A DNA stretch of 64,000 nt from positions 195,388 through 259,387 of the forward strand of contig NZ_JAECMT010000003.1 in the NCBI RefSeq assembly GCF_016019935.1. The letters are read 5' to 3'. The stretch comes from Paenibacillus sp. GSMTC-2017 (GTDB taxonomy: Bacteria > Bacillota > Bacilli > Paenibacillales > Paenibacillaceae). Below, in pieces: positions 51,328-59,886 of this stretch; position 1 is the stretch's first letter, and every line of letters starts with the position of its first letter. The notes beneath the pieces were generated by a model. The model did not search any database. It was not told where the DNA came from and was given only the letters and a program-made list of their open reading frames with translations. The position numbers and the translations under genes were made by a program.

Positions 51328-51858
51328 ATGGCTTATTTACAAAATGGTGGACAATTTGAAGTTGAAACGGAGAGGGATCTTCATCAATTTTTGGAGAAAC
51401 AAGGGGTGTATTATGAGAGGTTGGAGGAGAACCACACCCCGAAATTTTTTGAAAAAAAACTGGTGTTATCGGAAGATGAGAAGCTAGAGTTACTGCACGT
51501 TTATAAGGATTTTATTGCAGATTTTGCGACGCGTAGAGGGTATGAGAAATGGGATATTGCAATCTTATCGGAACAGACGCCCGATATGCTGAAGAAGTTC
51601 GGATCCCTGCATTATCATTTGGAGGATGAAGTGCGGATTGTAGTAGGTGGAGGAGGGATATTTACAATACATTCACATGACGGAAGTGGTTATTTTGAAC
51701 TAAAAGCAATCGCTGGAGATGTAGTCGTTGTACCTGCTAACAGGGCGCACGCTTTCCGTCTTTCCGATCACCTTCAATTTATAGTAGTTCGTTTGTTCGA
51801 AGGAGAAGCCTCATCTATCACATTTCCAGTCGATGATCCAGCATTTATTGTCAAATGA
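51328..51858 (+). CDS. Acireductone-dioxygenase-like cupin
   Basis: 176 residues. The metal-binding motif HYHLEDEVRIVVGGGGIF (~99-116) has the His-x-His-x4-Glu of ARD/MtnD. The third His is in VPANRAHAFRL (~143-151), and an N-terminal GVYYERLE segment resembles the family. ARD acts in the methionine salvage pathway on acireductone. No other salvage gene lies here, so it may serve a sulfur-recycling role or act on a different substrate. ATG at 51328 with GGAGGGG 5-8 bases upstream. Sits between the redox genes and the five-gene operon. Confidence 0.85.
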   Translation: MAYLQNGGQFEVETERDLHQFLEKQGVYYERLEENHTPKFFEKKLVLSEDEKLELLHVYKDFIADFATRRGYEKWDIAILSEQTPDMLKKFGSLHYHLEDEVRIVVGGGGIFTIHSHDGSGYFELKAIAGDVVVVPANRAHAFRLSDHLQFIVVRLFEGEASSITFPVDDPAFIVK

Positions 51859-52008
51859 TGTTGGAACGATAGTTTAATAATAATAGGATTGATTGAGTAA
51901 GAAGTATTGGACGATACCAAAAAGGGGGAGTACAGTCTAATTGTAAAACCTAGTAACTATATCGGTATAGTTATTGATTTACTAAACTAATTCAAAGGAA
52001 GGAGGGAA

Positions 52009-52041
52009 ATGATGCGATTAAACATAGAAAGTATAGGCTAG
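52009..52041 (+). CDS. 10-residue leader-peptide-like ORF
   Basis: MMRLNIESIG then TAG, behind the strongest Shine-Dalgarno in the area (AAGGAAGGAGGG). It ends 30 bases before the asparagine-synthase-like start. A perfect hairpin AACTATA-TCGG-TATAGTT lies about 50 bases upstream (51955-51972). It could be a regulatory upstream ORF; no terminator is seen between it and the gene. Confidence 0.45.
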   Translation: MMRLNIESIG

Positions 52042-52071
52042 GGTAGATAAAGATAATAGGGAGTGGGTAAT

Positions 52072-53886
52072 ATGTGCCGTATTTTTGGGTACCTCGGCAA
52101 TGATTATGTTGACCCTGAAAAGTTGAAGCTCGTTTCCGATCTACAACTCGCAGGCGGTCCCGATCAACAGTCGGTATTGGCAGAGCGGAATTGGGCTATA
52201 GGCAACAATAGGTTGGCTATAGTTGGACTCGATGGAGGCGAACAGCCTTACAGCTTAGGTAATTCCATTCGAATTGTATTAAATGGCGAAATTTATAACC
52301 ATCGTGAACTCAGAAGCAAGCTCGAAGCAAAGGGCTATACATTCAACGATTATTGCGATGGATCGATTTTGCCAGCATTGTATGCGGAATATGGTCTTGA
52401 TTTCGCCCGGTACTTAGACGGTATGTTCGCGATTGCGGTTATCGACTTAAGAGAGCAGGTAACGTTAACGCTAGCGACAGACCCTTCGGGTATTAAGTCA
52501 CTGTACTACCACTTTGATGAGCAAAGTGAGACGCTATACTTCTCATCAGAGCTGCCGTCCTTGCTCGCTTTTGGAACCGTTCCTTCAAGCCTTTGGCTGC
52601 CGGGAGTTGATTTTTATTTGACTACAAAAGTTGTGTTTGGAGAAAGGACGTTGTTTGACAATGTGTATGCGCTACCACGTTCTTCAATTCTGCAAGTGAA
52701 GCTTGGTTCCAAGCCAACGATTCGCCGTTATAAAACGTTGTTGAGGTCAGAGCCTCTTGGTCAAGAGGGAGATGCAGCGGCTGTATCGCTCCGAGAGCAG
52801 CTTGATAGAGAAGTAGAAGCATTGTTGTTAGCGGATGTTCCCGTATCAACGATTAATAGCGGTGGTTTGGATTCAAGTCTCATTACTGCGCTTGCAAGTC
52901 AAAGGCAGGCTGGTATTCATTCTTTCAATCTGTCTTACGTCGGTAATTGGCCGCTGGATGAAAAACAATATGCAAGACAAGTATCCGAAAGATATGGTAC
53001 AACACATCACGAAGTTTTAGTTGATCCAAAAGATTTCGAGAAGCTGCTGCCCCTAGTTGCCGAGCGATTAGGGCAGCCGAATGCTGATCCCATTACACTG
53101 AGTAGCTATGCATTATTTGAGGCTGTCAATCAAGCAGGCTTCAAGGTGACCATATCAGGTGATGGTGCTGATGAAATGTTCGGGGGGTATGATCGTTTTC
53201 TTGAAGCATCGGAGGCAAAGGATGACTGGATTAGACCTTATGTGGCGGCGCTTGGCGTAGCTTCACCGGGGCTACGCAAGGAGCTATACAGTAATGACTA
53301 TCGTGCTTTCATTCATGATAACGGTTCGATTGAGGATCAGATTGTGGGCAGTCTTCGCACAGCGCATCATAAGAAGGGAAGACTGGACGCTATTTTAGAT
53401 TTCGAAAGAGAGTATCGTTTGCCGTCCTATCATTTAAGACGTGTTGATCATCTCAGTATGGCGCACTCTGTTGAAGTACGAGTACCATTTTGTCAGCCAC
53501 GCATTCTAGATTTGGCGGGTAAGCTGCCTGCAGATTGGCGTGTCAGTGAAGGCAAAGTAAAACGATTGCTTTACCGTGCAGCTGAAGGACAGTTACCTGA
53601 TTCTATTCTTCACCGAAAAAAGCAACCGTTTACATTGCCTATCGATGCGATGATGAGAAAAGGTCTCCCTCTATACGATGCTGTAGCTCGGATATTGGAT
53701 GGCGATACATTGCGTCGTCACAACTTGTTTAGTTATGAAGCAGTAGAAAAGCTTTTACGTAAGCAAGCCATTCAGCCAGATGGCAAGACGGCGTTGACGT
53801 TATGGTCATTAGTTATTTTTCAACTATGGATTAATCATAATGGGGTTGCTATTGGATCTTCCAAACAATATCAATTTGAGGGGTGA
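52072..53886 (+). CDS. Asparagine-synthase-like glutamine-dependent amidotransferase
   Basis: 604 residues. The ATG at 52072 puts Cys at position 2 (MCRIFGYLG), the N-terminal nucleophile of class II glutamine amidotransferases; the frame extends to a GTG at 52063, which would bury it. The glutaminase domain (~1-205) has NNRLAIVGLDGG and LNGEIYNHRELR. The synthetase domain has the ATP PP-loop SGGLDSS (~264-270) and SGDGADEMFGGYDRF (~363). Shine-Dalgarno AGGGAG with 8-base spacing. It amidates a carboxyl group using ATP and glutamine. As first gene of an unusual operon its substrate may be a metabolite other than aspartate (inference). Confidence 0.92.
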   Translation: MCRIFGYLGNDYVDPEKLKLVSDLQLAGGPDQQSVLAERNWAIGNNRLAIVGLDGGEQPYSLGNSIRIVLNGEIYNHRELRSKLEAKGYTFNDYCDGSILPALYAEYGLDFARYLDGMFAIAVIDLREQVTLTLATDPSGIKSLYYHFDEQSETLYFSSELPSLLAFGTVPSSLWLPGVDFYLTTKVVFGERTLFDNVYALPRSSILQVKLGSKPTIRRYKTLLRSEPLGQEGDAAAVSLREQLDREVEALLLADVPVSTINSGGLDSSLITALASQRQAGIHSFNLSYVGNWPLDEKQYARQVSERYGTTHHEVLVDPKDFEKLLPLVAERLGQPNADPITLSSYALFEAVNQAGFKVTISGDGADEMFGGYDRFLEASEAKDDWIRPYVAALGVASPGLRKELYSNDYRAFIHDNGSIEDQIVGSLRTAHHKKGRLDAILDFEREYRLPSYHLRRVDHLSMAHSVEVRVPFCQPRILDLAGKLPADWRVSEGKVKRLLYRAAEGQLPDSILHRKKQPFTLPIDAMMRKGLPLYDAVARILDGDTLRRHNLFSYEAVEKLLRKQAIQPDGKTALTLWSLVIFQLWINHNGVAIGSSKQYQFEG

Positions 53887-53891
53887 TCAAC

Positions 53892-54935
53892 ATGCAAACG
53901 TATTTGGCCCTTGCCGAAGGAAGCGTGTCTTCATCGATCATCATTGACGGAATGGAGCTGCCTTCTTCGCCTGACGCAATCATACCTATATTAAGTGGAA
54001 TTAATGCTGATCTAGATCATGAGGTCCAGCCCCACGGTCTAATTTCCAAGTTTGTTGTTATTCGTCCGTCTACACATCCCATGTATGATTTAAATTACCG
54101 TTTCTTTCAGCTTGTACCAGGAAATCCAGTCACCTTCGATTACTCTGGCAGTTGCGGGCATTCGATTCTAGCAGCGATACAAGTTGCAATGAAATGGGGA
54201 TGGTTGCCACATGCTAGCCCAGGGCTCAGAGTCCGTGTATATGTGGAAAATGTGGGGGATTCTCTCGTTTGTGAAATTGATCATGCTGTTCGGTCGGGAA
54301 TGAATTGTACCGCTCATTTTATTGTTGATCCTCATACGACACTGGAAAGTCTGTTGCCAACAGGCACCTTAACGAACCAACTGCAAACGGACAGCGGTGA
54401 TTATGATGTGTCTATCGTATCCTCTGGAAACCCGTATGTATTTGTAGATGCAGCGGATCTTGGTATTCGTTCGGAGGAGCAGTTGTTTGAAGCGGACAGC
54501 GATATTGCTGAACGATTGGAATCTATTCGCCGAGCGGCAGCGCTCGCGCTTGGATGGAATCCAGACGGCGTATTTCCGAAGGTTGCTGCTATTGCTAGCT
54601 TTGAGCCCGATACGATCGCATTCAGAGCATTGTCGATTCCGTCCTGGCATCCGACAATTGCACTAACCGGCGCAGCATGTATTGGTGCAGCTGCAGCTAT
54701 TGAAGGAACGATCATACACCGTATTGTTCAGCAAACAAACAGTACTGGCTATCGATTAAAGGTTATTACAAAAGGTGGCAGTACCGTGATTTCGACGGCT
54801 ACTACGGGAGGCAAACTATCGGATCAGCTTCTATATAGTAGCATTTCTGAAAAAAATGTACGCCTGCTCGGAGCGTTACCTTTTAAGGAAGGAGCAACTT
54901 ACGAATGGGAGTCGCAACGCAAGGTGTACGCTTAA
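53892..54935 (+). CDS. PrpF-like isomerase
   Basis: 347 residues. Duplicated DapF-like fold with candidate catalytic cysteines at SGSCGHS (~91) and TGAACIGAAA (~261), where PrpF has G-N-C-G-N and a second Cys. SSGNPYVFVDAADLGI (~177-192) is typical of the family, and AFRALSIPSWHPTIALTG precedes the second Cys. PrpF proteins shift a double bond by proton transfer (for example in 2-methylaconitate). The ATG at 53892 follows GAGGGGTG; a GTG at 53883 overlaps the upstream stop. Between an amidotransferase and a dehydrogenase-like gene, it probably isomerises an unsaturated acid or amide (inference). Confidence 0.82.
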   Translation: MQTYLALAEGSVSSSIIIDGMELPSSPDAIIPILSGINADLDHEVQPHGLISKFVVIRPSTHPMYDLNYRFFQLVPGNPVTFDYSGSCGHSILAAIQVAMKWGWLPHASPGLRVRVYVENVGDSLVCEIDHAVRSGMNCTAHFIVDPHTTLESLLPTGTLTNQLQTDSGDYDVSIVSSGNPYVFVDAADLGIRSEEQLFEADSDIAERLESIRRAAALALGWNPDGVFPKVAAIASFEPDTIAFRALSIPSWHPTIALTGAACIGAAAAIEGTIIHRIVQQTNSTGYRLKVITKGGSTVISTATTGGKLSDQLLYSSISEKNVRLLGALPFKEGATYEWESQRKVYA

Positions 54936-56014
54936 CCTCTTTATTAGAAGAGTTGGAAAAACACGCAATAATAGCGGATGAAACAGGACGTACACAAGAG
55001 CAATCGCTTGATGCGCTGAAAGCATCCGGTCTGCTAGGAGGTCTCGTTCCAAAGGAATATGGAGGACTCGGTCAAGATTCCTTATTTGCAGGGCGGTTGA
55101 TCGCATCGATAGCGACTGTAGACCCGTCGATAGCTATTATTACGTTTCAACATTTCTCTGTAGTGTCGAGAATATTGGAATGGGGAAGCGCTAAGCAGCG
55201 GAAGGATTATTTGCCTAAGCTTGCTAGTGGTCAATGGTTAGCGGCATCAGCTTGGTCAGAGACAGGTGCTGGGGCTAATAAACAGAATCTTTCGACAATT
55301 GCAGAGCGCACATTGGATGGCGATTGGATTATTAATGGTGTTAAGTCGTTTACGACTGGAGCAGGTCTTGCTGATCTGTACTTAGTGCTTGTGCAGACGG
55401 GTACTAATGATTCCAAGTCGCTTTATGGAAATTCGGGGCAATCATTTTTTCTTATCGAAACGTCGCAGGGTATTACGGCCGATGCAGATACGAATTTGTC
55501 TGGGATGAGAGGTTCATCAACTGGATTTATTTCATTGCATCAATGCCAGGTGGCAAATGAGCAGGTGATCGGCCCGCTTGGTGGTGCTCCATCCGTTATT
55601 AATGGGATTCGTGAATGCGGTCTTACGTTAGGTTCGGTGTCGCTTGGTATTAGCGAAGCGGCTTATAGCTTAGCGCTTGAACATGTGCGCGGTCGAGGAC
55701 AGCAAAACAATGCTGTCCTGCAAGCGGCATTGTCGGAGCTGCATATGAATCTTGAGGCAGTACGCGCATTAGTAGACAAGGTTGCGGCCAAAGAGGGTGG
55801 AGATCAGTTAAGTCAGATTGCCTACCAATCGAAAATTTTCGCTTCGGAAACGAGTGAAAAAATTGCTCGTGACGCTGGGCAAATCATCGGAGGATCAGGG
55901 TATGTGCGCGGCAAAAAAATTGAGCGACTTATTCGCGATGCAAGAGCTGTTTCATTGATGGGGCCGGTTAACCGGTTAGCACGGGAAATTATCGGGAGGG
56001 AGCTGATTTCATGA
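54905..56014 (+). CDS. Acyl-CoA-dehydrogenase-fold flavoenzyme (SfnB/DszC-like)
   Basis: 369 residues, ACAD fold. AASAWSETGAGANKQNLSTIAERT (~116-139) stands where acyl-CoA dehydrogenases have LTEPxxGSD. DGDWIINGVKSFTTGAGLADLYLVLVQ, LSGMRGSSTGFISL and the C-terminal GGSGYVRGKKIERLIRDARAVSLMGPVNRL follow. The usual catalytic Glu segment differs, which fits the flavin monooxygenase branch (DszC/SfnB) or another non-CoA substrate. It overlaps the PrpF-like gene by 31 bases, with AAGGAAGGAG inside that gene. Next to a sulfonate transporter, a desulfurising monooxygenase is plausible, but a desaturase is equally possible. Confidence 0.85.
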   Translation: MGVATQGVRLTSLLEELEKHAIIADETGRTQEQSLDALKASGLLGGLVPKEYGGLGQDSLFAGRLIASIATVDPSIAIITFQHFSVVSRILEWGSAKQRKDYLPKLASGQWLAASAWSETGAGANKQNLSTIAERTLDGDWIINGVKSFTTGAGLADLYLVLVQTGTNDSKSLYGNSGQSFFLIETSQGITADADTNLSGMRGSSTGFISLHQCQVANEQVIGPLGGAPSVINGIRECGLTLGSVSLGISEAAYSLALEHVRGRGQQNNAVLQAALSELHMNLEAVRALVDKVAAKEGGDQLSQIAYQSKIFASETSEKIARDAGQIIGGSGYVRGKKIERLIRDARAVSLMGPVNRLAREIIGRELIS

Positions 56015-56049
56015 GCGGACAAAGTTATGGAAAGGAGCTGATCTTTTGA
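56011..56049 (+). CDS. 12-residue ORF from a duplicated start region
   Basis: MSGQSYGKELIF, ATG at 56011 overlapping the upstream TGA and stopping at a TGA that overlaps the TTG start of the next gene. GGGAGGGAGCTGATTTC precedes it. This is nearly the same as AAAGGAGCTGATCTT before the next gene, and its product resembles MSSQRYDLI. It is a tandem duplicate of the amidohydrolase initiation site in another frame. Confidence 0.4.
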   Translation: MSGQSYGKELIF

Positions 56050-57464
56050 GCTCACAAAGGTACGATCTTATCGTTGAAAATGCCCGTATCGTTTATCGTG
56101 ATCTTGTGATAGATGGAAAAATCGCTGTTCGAAACGGAAAGATAGCAGCGCTCCTTCGAGTGGATGAGCTTGTGGAGGCAGATCAAACGATTGATGCTGA
56201 AGGGCGTTACGTCCTGCCGGGGCTTATTGATTCACATGTTCATTTCCGAACACCGGGGTATGAGCATAAGGAAAACTGGTATTCGGCATCAAAGGCAGCT
56301 GTAGCAGGTGGAATAACTACTGTGCTTGATATGCCTAATACGAATCCCTATACCGATTCGGTGGAACGTTTGAGGCAAAAGTCTGCTCTTGTGTCCGGAC
56401 AATCATTTGTCGATTATGGCTTTCATATTGGTGTCGCACCTGGCAAATCGAGCGTGCTTGAAGCGCTAAATCGTGGGGAAGCAGCGAGTATTAAGCTGTT
56501 TCTTACTGGTCACCGAACAGCAAAGCACATTATCGATGACGACGCAGAGTTGGACTATATTTTCCGATTGGCAGCAACTAAATCTATTCCTTTGACGCTT
56601 CATGCGGAAGATGATGTTGTACTTCGGTTGTTTAGGCAAATAAGCGATGAACCTTCGAATTTGAGCCAATATGAAGCGGCTTATCCTCGTTCAGGGGCAA
56701 TTGTAGCAGTAGCTCGTATATTGCGACTCATTCGTAAACATGACACATCTGTACACGTGCTTCATGTATCTTCTTCGGAAGAAGCGGATCTGCTAGACGC
56801 TGCGGCTGAAGCGGGTTACCCAGTAACGTATGAGACGACTGCACATCAATTATGGTTTGATCATGCAAGCGCTTTGACGCAAGGAACTAGAGCGAAGCTT
56901 AGTCCAGCCATTCGTGAGCCTCGGGATCGAACTAGACTGTGGGAGTCGATTAAGCGGGGAACGCTTGCGTCAGTTGGCAGTGATCATGCACCGCACTCCA
57001 AAGCGGAGAAAGATTTTGACTTTAACGATGCGCCGCCTGGGCTTCCAGGGGTACAGGAACTGTTGTCCGTCTTGTTAACGGGGCTTAAGAAATACGTTCC
57101 CTCTCTTACGAGAGAGGAACGACTTCTTACAGTAGCGAAGTTGCTCGCATCAGGTCCCGCAACTCGTTTCGGCTTTGATCATTTGAAGGGCAGCATTGAA
57201 GCAGGGCTTGATGCTGATTTTGTTATTTTGGATGACGAGAAAAAGTGGACGGTATCTGAGGAACATATTTTATCAGGCAGCGGGTGGTCGCCGTACGAAG
57301 GTATTGAGCTCGAAGGACAAGTGCTCGTAACAATTGTGAGGGGACAGGTTGTTTACAATCGAGGACAGTTTGGCGAGGAAGTTGGCGAGCCGCTTGTTCT
57401 CCAGAAGGAAGTAACAAAATCATTCCAGCATACAGCGGGAAGTCCGTATTATGTGTTGGCTTAG
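56046..57464 (+). CDS. Dihydroorotase/allantoinase-type amidohydrolase
   Basis: 472 residues. Metal and active-site motifs of the cyclic amidohydrolases: GLIDSHVHFRTPG (~58-70), SIKLFLTGHRT (~149; Lys in the place of the carbamylated one), LHAEDD (~186), VLHVSSSEEA (~239) and SVGSDHAPHSKAE (~311). It opens or closes a cyclic amide or hydrolyses an N-carbamoyl-type bond. The start is TTG at 56046 with AAGGAG 8 bases upstream. Not linked to pyrimidine or purine genes here. With an amidotransferase in the same operon it may act on an amide product (inference). Confidence 0.9.
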   Translation: MSSQRYDLIVENARIVYRDLVIDGKIAVRNGKIAALLRVDELVEADQTIDAEGRYVLPGLIDSHVHFRTPGYEHKENWYSASKAAVAGGITTVLDMPNTNPYTDSVERLRQKSALVSGQSFVDYGFHIGVAPGKSSVLEALNRGEAASIKLFLTGHRTAKHIIDDDAELDYIFRLAATKSIPLTLHAEDDVVLRLFRQISDEPSNLSQYEAAYPRSGAIVAVARILRLIRKHDTSVHVLHVSSSEEADLLDAAAEAGYPVTYETTAHQLWFDHASALTQGTRAKLSPAIREPRDRTRLWESIKRGTLASVGSDHAPHSKAEKDFDFNDAPPGLPGVQELLSVLLTGLKKYVPSLTREERLLTVAKLLASGPATRFGFDHLKGSIEAGLDADFVILDDEKKWTVSEEHILSGSGWSPYEGIELEGQVLVTIVRGQVVYNRGQFGEEVGEPLVLQKEVTKSFQHTAGSPYYVLA

Positions 57465-57554
57465 TGTTAGTGGAGTTAGATGAGTGAATAGTGGAGCAAA
57501 CGATTGTGCTTAGTAGTTTTATAAACTTGAAATAGGGAAGGATGAGGCAGTTAG

Positions 57555-58370
57555 ATGACAGCAACTAAACTATTAACGACAGGTGCAGTGATTAAATGGT
57601 CAGAATTAACCTTTGAGGATCGTGGTCAATTATTAGTAGCTATTCCTGTTAGTGAAGAGAAAGGTGCGACGCTTGTTAAAGGGATAGTTGTACGAATAAA
57701 ACCAGGAGGAACTTGGACTAGTTGCGAGAAAGGGAAGGCGCAGGAAGTTGTTGGCGTCATTTGGAAGGGGAAGGGCAGTGCACGTGTGGGTGAAGAGAGA
57801 AGTAGTTTAGTACCTTCGTCTGCCCTATATGCACCGTCTGGGGTTGAATACGAAGTAACCGCGGATCAAGGAGAGGAAATTACACTTTATATTTGGCAGT
57901 CGATATTGCCGGAAGGATCTGTAGTCGCTTCAAAGCCAAAGTTATTTAATAGCCTGTATAACGAAGAAACTCAGTTAAAAGGCTTTACAGGCAATGATCC
58001 ATCGCAAAAGATTGAAAATCCAGCCAATATGAACTTTCTGTTCTGGCCGGGTACTGGCAGTGCTAGACTATCGCTCCATTGCGGCATTCAACAGCCAGGT
58101 CAAAGCTTCGCCGTCCACAAACATCCGCATTCCAGTGAGCTGTTTATCGGAGTAGAAGGCAAAGGCGAAATTTATTTGGACGGGGAATGGCATCCATTTG
58201 AAGCGGGAGATTTGCTCTATGTTCCGCAGGGAATCTTCCACGGGACACGTAACCTTAACACGGGAGAAGGTGCGGCAAGATTCGTAACAACCGGAGGACC
58301 AACACCGTTTGACGCTAGCTTCTATACGTTTGCCGGAGTTTCTCCAGAAGTGCGTAACCCGTCGGAATAA
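57555..58370 (+). CDS. Bicupin protein
   Basis: 271 residues, two cupin barrels. The C-terminal one has a full metal site: HKHPHSSELFIGVEGKGEIYLDGEWHPFEAGDLLYVPQGIFHG (~195-238). The N-terminal one (VVRIKPGGTWTSCEKGKAQEVVGVIWKGKG, ~44-73) lacks the His ligands and may be structural. This size and arrangement resemble ureidoglycine aminohydrolase and other bicupins, but I see no specific signature. 90 bases after the amidohydrolase and last in the operon, followed by a terminator. Confidence 0.87.
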   Translation: MTATKLLTTGAVIKWSELTFEDRGQLLVAIPVSEEKGATLVKGIVVRIKPGGTWTSCEKGKAQEVVGVIWKGKGSARVGEERSSLVPSSALYAPSGVEYEVTADQGEEITLYIWQSILPEGSVVASKPKLFNSLYNEETQLKGFTGNDPSQKIENPANMNFLFWPGTGSARLSLHCGIQQPGQSFAVHKHPHSSELFIGVEGKGEIYLDGEWHPFEAGDLLYVPQGIFHGTRNLNTGEGAARFVTTGGPTPFDASFYTFAGVSPEVRNPSE

Positions 58371-58408
58371 TTAAGTAAAACGCAAGAAAAAAAGGGCTTA
58401 AACAAAGT

Positions 58409-58456
58409 AGAACCTTCTTCTCTAATGTTAATTGTTAGAGTGGAAGGTTCTTTCGG
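58409..58456 (+). terminator. Terminator of the five-gene operon
   Basis: AGAACCTTC/GAAGGTTCT and CTCTAA/TTAGAG arms form a 15-bp stem with a small interior loop; tail TTTC. Confidence 0.7.
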
Positions 58457-58464
58457 GAGATTTT

Positions 58465-58647
58465 CGAGGACACCAGATCTCTTTTTTGCTAGATACAGCC
58501 TATTTGACTAATTTGGAGGATAGCAGATCACTTATTTATCAAAATCCAATGGTTTTTGGCTGCATTTAGGGCAAATAAGTGATCCTATGTCCTCGAAGGT
58601 ATCATTTTGAAACGGATATTCATAAATAACGGATCCTGTGTCCTCGG
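58465..58647. repeat. Four-copy GAGGACA-N-GATCacTTATTT repeat, two in each orientation
   Basis: Two plus-strand copies (58465-58487, 58515-58540) face two minus-strand copies (58571-58595, 58621-58647) of a ~24-base unit with consensus cGAGGAYAnMRGATCaCTTATTT. The inner pair forms a perfect 12-bp stem GATCACTTATTT/AAATAAGTGATC. The unit fills most of the gap between two convergent operons. It may be a dispersed extragenic repeat. Confidence 0.75.
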
Positions 58648-58722
58648 GGTAACATCTTAAAGTACCCAAAAGTGTGATAAGAGTGCATAATTTTCGGATC
58701 AAGATCTCCATTGCAGTAACCG

Positions 58723-59844
58723 TTAAGGTATCGTTACAAGCGCTGAATCGACTGCTTTTAGATAAGAAGAATCGATGAACGTCTTGTAGTCGGGCACGGC
58801 TTTAATTTTTTCATTTTTAAGTAAAAATTGAGAGATGCCCTCTAAAGAATCGACCAGCTCAGGTGTCAGGTTAAGTGCATAATTGTTGAGCTTGATAACT
58901 GTCTTGATGTCTTCTACATTTTGACCTAATGCTTTGCTGATATGTTCTGCCGCCGCGTCTGGACTTGCTTTAATGAATGCGACTGATTTGTTTAGAGCAC
59001 GGAGTGCAGCTTTGGTCGTTTCGGGATGTTTGGTGAGAAAATCGCTATGACCGATAAGTATGGAGTATGGGTTAATAAGTTGCTGAGGCCCTTCTTCGCC
59101 GGGAACATGTGACTCATTACCAGTTAGAAGTGCAACGCCGCCATTTTTGACACCATTCAGGGCAACGGGTTGCCAGATGACGAAAGCATCAATGTTATTG
59201 CTTTGGAATGCGGGTAATATTTCAGTAGGTCCAATTTTAAACGGCTCAATGGACTTTAGATCAAGGCTATAGTTCTCAGCTATTCGTAAGAAAAATGCTT
59301 CGGATACTGTTCCAGGGACGTAGGAGACTTTCTTGCCGTTTAAATCGCTTGGCGTTTTGATTTTGTCGGGGTTGACGACCAGCGTCTGAACGCCGGATAT
59401 ATCTGCTTGTTGGGCAATAATTTGAATTGGCAAACCCGATGCTTTCGCGATAATCGGAGGAATGTCACCAGAGGAGCCAAGCTGAATGCTCTTCGATCCA
59501 AGGGCAGCTACGACGTCTGGGCCAGCGGCGAACAGTTCTATTTTGACATCGAGACCCTCTTCCTTAAAGTAGCCTTCTTCTTGGGCGATAACGATAAGTG
59601 GAGAGAGTTGAGTATCACGAGCTGAACCGATGGACAAACTCGTCGTCTCAAGCGTTGGAGTAGGTGCGACAGTTGAAGTCGTTGATGCAGTTGTCTCGGG
59701 TGCTGTTGAAGGGGAAGTTTGTGGCTCGGGTGAAGATTTATTAGCCGCCTTGTTCGTTGCTTCTCCGCAAGCGGCAAGTATAACCGTTAGTAGGATGAAT
59801 ACAAGAGTAAGGAGCAATGATTGCGATGTGCGATTTGTTGACAT
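58723..59844 (-). CDS. ssuA: Sulfonate/nitrate/taurine-type ABC transporter binding lipoprotein
   Basis: 373 residues. Lipobox LAAC (~23-26), a Thr/Pro/Ser-rich linker (~30-65), then an SsuA/NrtT fold: IGSARDTQLSPLIVIAQEEGYFKEEGLDVKIELFAAGPDVVAALGSKSIQLGSSGDIPPI (~72-130) and IDAFVIWQPVA (~220). Last gene of the ssuB-ssuC-ssuA unit. By family it binds aliphatic sulfonates or related anions outside the membrane; which one is open. The symbol is by family position only. Confidence 0.88.
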   Translation of the reverse strand: MSTNRTSQSLLLTLVFILLTVILAACGEATNKAANKSSPEPQTSPSTAPETTASTTSTVAPTPTLETTSLSIGSARDTQLSPLIVIAQEEGYFKEEGLDVKIELFAAGPDVVAALGSKSIQLGSSGDIPPIIAKASGLPIQIIAQQADISGVQTLVVNPDKIKTPSDLNGKKVSYVPGTVSEAFFLRIAENYSLDLKSIEPFKIGPTEILPAFQSNNIDAFVIWQPVALNGVKNGGVALLTGNESHVPGEEGPQQLINPYSILIGHSDFLTKHPETTKAALRALNKSVAFIKASPDAAAEHISKALGQNVEDIKTVIKLNNYALNLTPELVDSLEGISQFLLKNEKIKAVPDYKTFIDSSYLKAVDSALVTIP

Positions 59845-59886
59845 AGTTTTAAGCCTCCATCATAGTAACTTCTTATTTTTCTTATC

